From positions 6,200,001 to 6,264,000 of the forward strand of contig NW_024466459.1 in the NCBI RefSeq assembly GCF_017591425.1: a stretch of 64,000 bases of DNA, read 5' to 3'. Below, one piece after another: positions 59,443-64,000 of this stretch. This DNA is from Ochotona curzoniae (Eukaryota; Chordata; Mammalia; Lagomorpha; Ochotonidae). How positions within the stretch are numbered: the stretch's first letter is position 1; the number at the start of each line of letters is the position of its first letter. The notes under the pieces are model-generated. The model was not told the origin of the DNA and did not search any database. It was given only the letters and a program-made list of their open reading frames with translations. The position numbers and the translations under genes were made by a program.

Positions 59443-59807
59443 AGAAGAAAGCCCTGTCCCGGCGGCGTGGCCTAGCAACTAAAGTCCTCGCCTTGAACAT
59501 GCTGGGATCCCATATGGGCTCAGGTTCTAATCCCAGCAGCTCCAATTCCCATCCAGCTCCCTGCTTGTAGCCTGGAAAAGCAGTCGAGGACAGCCCAAAG
59601 CTTTGGGACCCTGCACCCGCGTGGGAGACCTGGAGGAAGTTCCTGGTTCCCGGCTTCGGATCGGTGCTGCACCGGCCACTGTGGTCACGTGGGGAGTGAA
59701 TCATCAGATGGAAGATCTTCCTCTCTGTCTCTCTTCTTTTCTCTGTATATCTGACTTTCCAATAAAAATAAATAAATCTTTTAAAAGAAGAAGGAGAAGA
59801 AGACCCT
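59443..59807 (+). mobile_element. Full-length young C-SINE, near consensus
   Basis: Body 59456-59794: head tcccggcggcgtggcctagc, A box within tggcctagcaactaa (from 59468), B box ggttctaatcc (59523-59533), the blocks gacagcccaaagctttggga, ggttcccggcttcggatcgg, ggaagatcttcctctctgtc and tail aataaaaataaataaatctt. Flanks agaagaaagccct (59443-59455) and agaagaagaccct (59795-59807) are a near-perfect target duplication. The intact promoter boxes make it the best candidate for a transcribable copy here. Confidence 0.95.
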
Positions 59808-61649
59808 AGCTCAAATGTACTAAATCAAAACTTGGATGCCATCAAGCCCCTCAGGCATGGCGTTTAGACGTAAGCCATGATTATACTGTTGAGTGACTAT
59901 AAGATTTAAACCCACGCAAAGACACAACAAGGGAATGAAGGGCTAGAATGATGGACGTCAAATGACAAATGACTTTTTTAACTCAGGATTGTATAGTCCA
60001 GTGAAGTTGACAGCCATATTTCTGTCAAACACTCAGGGTAAAGTTAAATCATAATATCACAGAGAATGATGTTCATACAGGAGTAAGACGGGAACAGCAA
60101 CAGCTCTCTGCCCTAGAGGAAGCTCAGCAGACCACAGAGAGGAGGGCAGAAGCTCGCGTGCTCATGAACGTCAGCACGTCACGCGTGCCTTCCCTCTCAC
60201 ACGCACCAGCACACGTTTGCCTCCAGTCCTCCCGAACCGATTGGGTGTAACTGAAGTATGGATCGTAGCTGCTGCGCACGCAGTTACGTTTTTCCTAATA
60301 ATGTCGTTAAGCCCCAACTTCAATGGCCTCATTAGGAACCTGAACATTTTAAGACTATCCATAGGGAAGTAAATATTGAATAAAAATAAATGCTTTTGAC
60401 ACAGATTGACCATGTTAACCTTCCAGGCAAAGGCTCACCGAGCAAATAAATGTCATGTTGCTGGTGCAAGGAGTGAGCCCCAGAGCACACGGTTAGGGGG
60501 AGTTTTAGCTGCCCTTCATTTCTTCTTGTGCAGATGCACTAATATTGTTGCGAAACAGAAATACACAAAAGCTTATCACGCAGAATCCAGGACACTGACA
60601 TCAGAATGCAAGCCTAGGATACCTGGATTAGCAGAAAAAAAATGAATTGGCAAAGTACTTGCACTTCCTGAAGTTGGACTTATAAAAACTGTCTAGAAAT
60701 GTCCACCTTCAGTTGGCCAGACTTGTTATTCCAAAGCCAATACAGCTGTACAATATCATGTGATCTTACTCTTATTGAAAACCATGTACGCTGAGAAAAA
60801 TGCATTGAGCCATTTGCAGTACAATTGGTTATGAAACATCTTTTAAACTTTTAGAACCAGAAAATGTTTCAGATGGATTGTATGATCATGTATCATTTAT
60901 GCATTTTATATTAGTCCAGAAAAAAAATCAATTAAAGGACGCTCTGGTCCTCCTGTTCATTTAACATGAAAACCTCTGCAATGTGTATTTGAATCCAGCT
61001 ATGACTTCTCAGCAGGAGAAGTTTCCTAGACCCCCCCACCCCCTTGTGGCCCAGAATCAATGCTTCTTGTATCATTACTGTGTTTCTGTAAAGATGAATA
61101 CATTTGAGCTAAGCATATAGTGCAAGCATTCCCTTCCATGCTTTGCCATTCATTGTACGATGAGTTTCTTGCCTAAGATACTTCAGAAAGTTAGTGGAAA
61201 TGACATTCAATGATTTTATTTGGGTGCCTAAAATTAGAGTTCCACACATTTTTAACATAATACTTGACTTCTACTGAGTTTTTAAGGTCTCCGACACCAG
61301 ATAAACTGATGCTCCATTGTTGCAAATCTTCTTAAAGAACAGAACAGCATATTGGTCACTTTGCTTCCTTAAATCCTAGCATAGTTTCCTACGTCACAAG
61401 TGTTAAGGAAGCTAAACAAACTAAGATGACACTGATGGAAATAACTCACACATAAGCTAAAAGGCTGCTTTGATTATTCATGTGAATAATCTAGGGCTGA
61501 TCCCAATCATGCTTTTAAGAATGAGAAAGGCATAGTCGAAATTAACGATCAAAGTTCAAAACTGCAAACATAATAGATTTGCACTTCTCACCTTGAGAAA
61601 TCTGTTTGATAAGAAATGTCACCTTAAGTTCCAGGCGGGCAATGGTTTC
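59808..61649. other. Single-copy non-coding DNA
   Basis: No gene or interspersed repeat recognised. CpGs are locally frequent at 60150-60300 (gctcgcgtgctcatgaacgt, cacgtcacgcgtg). Confidence 0.4.
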
Positions 61650-61662
61650 CTTTCTATCTTTT

Positions 61663-61742
<80 letters not shown>

Positions 61743-61793
61743 TTTTTCTTTCTTTCTTTCTTTCTTCCTTCCTTCCTTTCTTTCTTTTTTTTT
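61650..61793. repeat. (TTTC)n tetranucleotide microsatellite
   Basis: About 30 TTTC units with one TTTT interruption near 61741 and TTCC variants at the right edge. Pure polypyrimidine/polypurine mirror sequence of about 140 bp, able in principle to form triplex DNA. It creates artefactual frames of alternating S/F/L on the plus strand and K/E on the minus strand. Confidence 0.98.
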
Positions 61794-64000
61794 AACATGA
61801 CAAAAAATAGTTCTCAAGATAAAATGAACTTGAACTTTCTGGTAATATTTGAATAGCAGATTCTTTCAAATTCCAGGATCCATCACTGTGAGAATATTAC
61901 ATTGGAATTACACCATGACCCTTTTCCTTGGGGATTAAATGCTCTGAAAAACTTGTGTGTACACTGAAGCGCTCACAGGAGAAATGGAAAGAAGACAGAA
62001 AGTGGCTTCAAAAGACTTCAGCAAATATCAAATTTGAGAATCATCGAAATGCCCTTTCTGTTAAAACTTTCTCATTAATTTATTCCGATTCTTCAACAGA
62101 AGACTCTGTTCACTGGACATTGTTTCGTAATGTATTAGGTTTTCAAGTTTCGTCAAATCTGTCAATCTGTCTTCATTCCAAAAACCCAAATATGAACATT
62201 TACACAGCAATCAATAACCATACATATATGAATACTCGGAGGAAGACTACAGCGCACACCCTTGGTAAGGCACCACAAAGTAATGCAAATTTCCACCCGG
62301 ACATCTTGCCCCTCCAGTGCCTGCCTCCCTGCATAAAAAATGGTAAATAAATATGCTACAAATAGGCTCACAAACTTTTTGGCTTCATATTCACCAAGGA
62401 TGAAATACACTTCGGAGTGACTTAAAACCCAAGTTATTCCAACTTGAATTAATTCAGATCTTGAATTTTGCAGTGCAAGGCTGGCTCTCACTGACTGACT
62501 GAAATAATGAAACAATTATAAGGAATTAGAAATGTATTGCTTTGTTCTACTACTCACAAAGCTGATTTTTTTTGTGTGTTTGCTTTTTAAAAATGATAAT
62601 ATGAGCTGCTAACCTTTAAATATAAATACAGGCACAGACTGGACAAATTTGGGCACAGAATGGCCAGAAGAGAGAGAACATACCTGTGGTTGTATGTTGA
62701 CACAGTTACTGCTCGACTGAAGTGTTCCTTGTCCTCTAATTAACTGCTTTAGAATCTTTCGGTATGTCTAATTTCTACTCAATTTATTTAATAATGACAA
62801 AGTGGCGTTTTAATCAACACACCAATATGTTGCTCTAAAAAGAAAGCCAATGAGCTTCTCAAAACTTTTTCTTTTTTAATTTTCACATATTGGTTTCCTC
62901 TCAGTGAATTCCAACTCCGAAATGATTTTATCACCAGAAACCGTTACCACCACTGCTGTTGCTCAAATTTACTCCGGATTATCCTGTGAGTGAGTGCAAT
63001 CTGTAAAACCCAGGCTTTGGTCAACATTTGCTATCACAACACTCTGTGGCATTGAAGTACCAGTGAAAGTTCCAGAAAATTGTCAGTGGAGATTTGCTAC
63101 CCAGAAGAGTGGACAACGTTTTGAGGTCAATGAGAAGTAGAAGCAGCGTGCTCATTCCCTGCCCCACGAGGAGGCATTCCACTTTTGCTTTTACAAAAAG
63201 AAGAAGTGATTCATAACAATTTTCTTTGTGTGATGAAGAGTTCGTTTCTGTGCTGTAGCTCTGTGTTTTGAATTTTTAATTTATATGGCTTATAATCCAC
63301 ATTTTTTTTTTGTAGAAGTAACAGACTCTGATCATCCAGCAGCAAATCCTCATCTAATGTTCATTACATTCTTGCAGCAGAGTGGAATGTTCGCAAATGT
63401 AGTTGTATTTGTTCAGTCACTCCAAGCAAAGCAATGACTTACTTAGGTTGGCACCTGTGAGACCAAATATTGTTTTTACTTAACTGAATTAGCAATTATG
63501 GATCAGGAAAGAAATATTAAGACCCTCTGAGACCTGATGGCCAGGTGATGTTTTCCCAGGTTGGATCTTACGTGGGCCAATTAAAAAAAAAATGAAATTA
63601 TATCTGCCTTTAACTTTCTCCATCTCCATGACCCCCATGTATTTTGTAGAAGTAATTAGTACTTTCAGTAATGGGACCTCACACTCCCCATGGCCTAAGT
63701 CCCAAGTTATGGGTATAACTGCAGAATATCTTTGAGCCTTGATGGGGAAACTTTACTGTGACAAGGATTATCAAATTAAATTGGATACCGGAGTGTCTGA
63801 CCTCATGTGTTTTTCACAGAGGCACAGGGGTCCAGTTGTAGAACTTCAGCAAGGACTACCTTCTGGGTATGAAATAGGGAAAAGAAGAATGACCAGAAAT
63901 GGGGCCACCTTGTTGCACACCTCTGCCTCCTAGGGTGCCCTAGACTGCAAGGCCTGCTGAGTGTTCAGCCTTTCCTAAATTACGGTTAGTCATAAACTCT
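61794..64000. other. Single-copy non-coding DNA
   Basis: The 140-codon frame at 61928-62350 has no recognisable domain. No SINE or LINE recognised to the end of the window. Confidence 0.4.

Noticed and set aside
59456..59540. tRNA gene suggested by A and B boxes
   Set aside because: The boxes belong to the tRNA-derived head of the C-SINE; no cloverleaf or anticodon arm is preserved.
61542..61856. Lysine/glutamate-rich and serine/phenylalanine-rich frames
   Set aside because: Direct translations of the TTTC microsatellite.
61928..62350. 140-codon plus-strand frame as a gene
   Set aside because: No recognisable domain, no splice or promoter context, and length is within what chance gives in AT-rich 64 kb.

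Overview
The window is non-coding nuclear DNA from a lagomorph, most likely a pika (Ochotona). The evidence is about two dozen copies of a tRNA-derived C-type SINE in both orientations, several of them near full length (about 330 bp). Their body reads 'cccatccagctccctgctt', 'gacagcccaaagctttggg', 'gggagtgaatcatcagatgg', followed by a tail of the type aataaaaataaataaatctt. I know this head and tail from pika C-SINEs rather than rabbit ones; the genus is inference. There is no prokaryotic gene organisation: no operons, no ribosome binding sites and no long open frames. The longest frames (133-148 codons) are what chance and repeats give in 64 kb.

I found no protein-coding gene that I can support. 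Layout: 1-19.5 kb is single-copy sequence with scattered C-SINEs, MIR remnants, a likely solo LTR near 8.2-8.55 kb containing a perfect 13-bp hairpin, and a GATA tetranucleotide array at 17.9 kb. At 19.59-20.43 kb lies a 5'-truncated L1 on the minus strand with a 12-bp target duplication. 20.4-31 kb is SINE-poor and holds an eroded MaLR-like piece, AT-rich tracts, a 44-bp alternating purine-pyrimidine tract at 26.26 kb, a phased trio of inverted CCAAT boxes at 26.6 kb and a somewhat CpG-richer stretch at 27.4-28.0 kb. 31-41 kb is SINE-dense and contains a repeated ~85-100 bp block 1.1 kb apart. 41-46 kb is largely repeat-free and is the best place to look for conserved regulatory DNA; it also holds a perfect 16-bp-arm hairpin at 42.4 kb. 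45.9-52.6 kb has older SINEs and one exon-like unit at 49.16-49.28 kb. 52.8-54.26 kb is the decayed 3' end of an endogenous gammaretrovirus-like provirus (env transmembrane tail, then LTR). 55-64 kb has two good C-SINEs, a candidate polyadenylated transcript end on the minus strand at 56.47 kb, and a TTTC array at 61.65 kb.

The window is best read as intergenic or deep intronic mammalian DNA shaped by retrotransposition. Nothing here amounts to a new multi-gene system. The observations most worth following are the two perfect hairpins, the NF-Y-like phased box cluster, the candidate exons, the env/LTR remnant, and the repeat-free 44 kb block.
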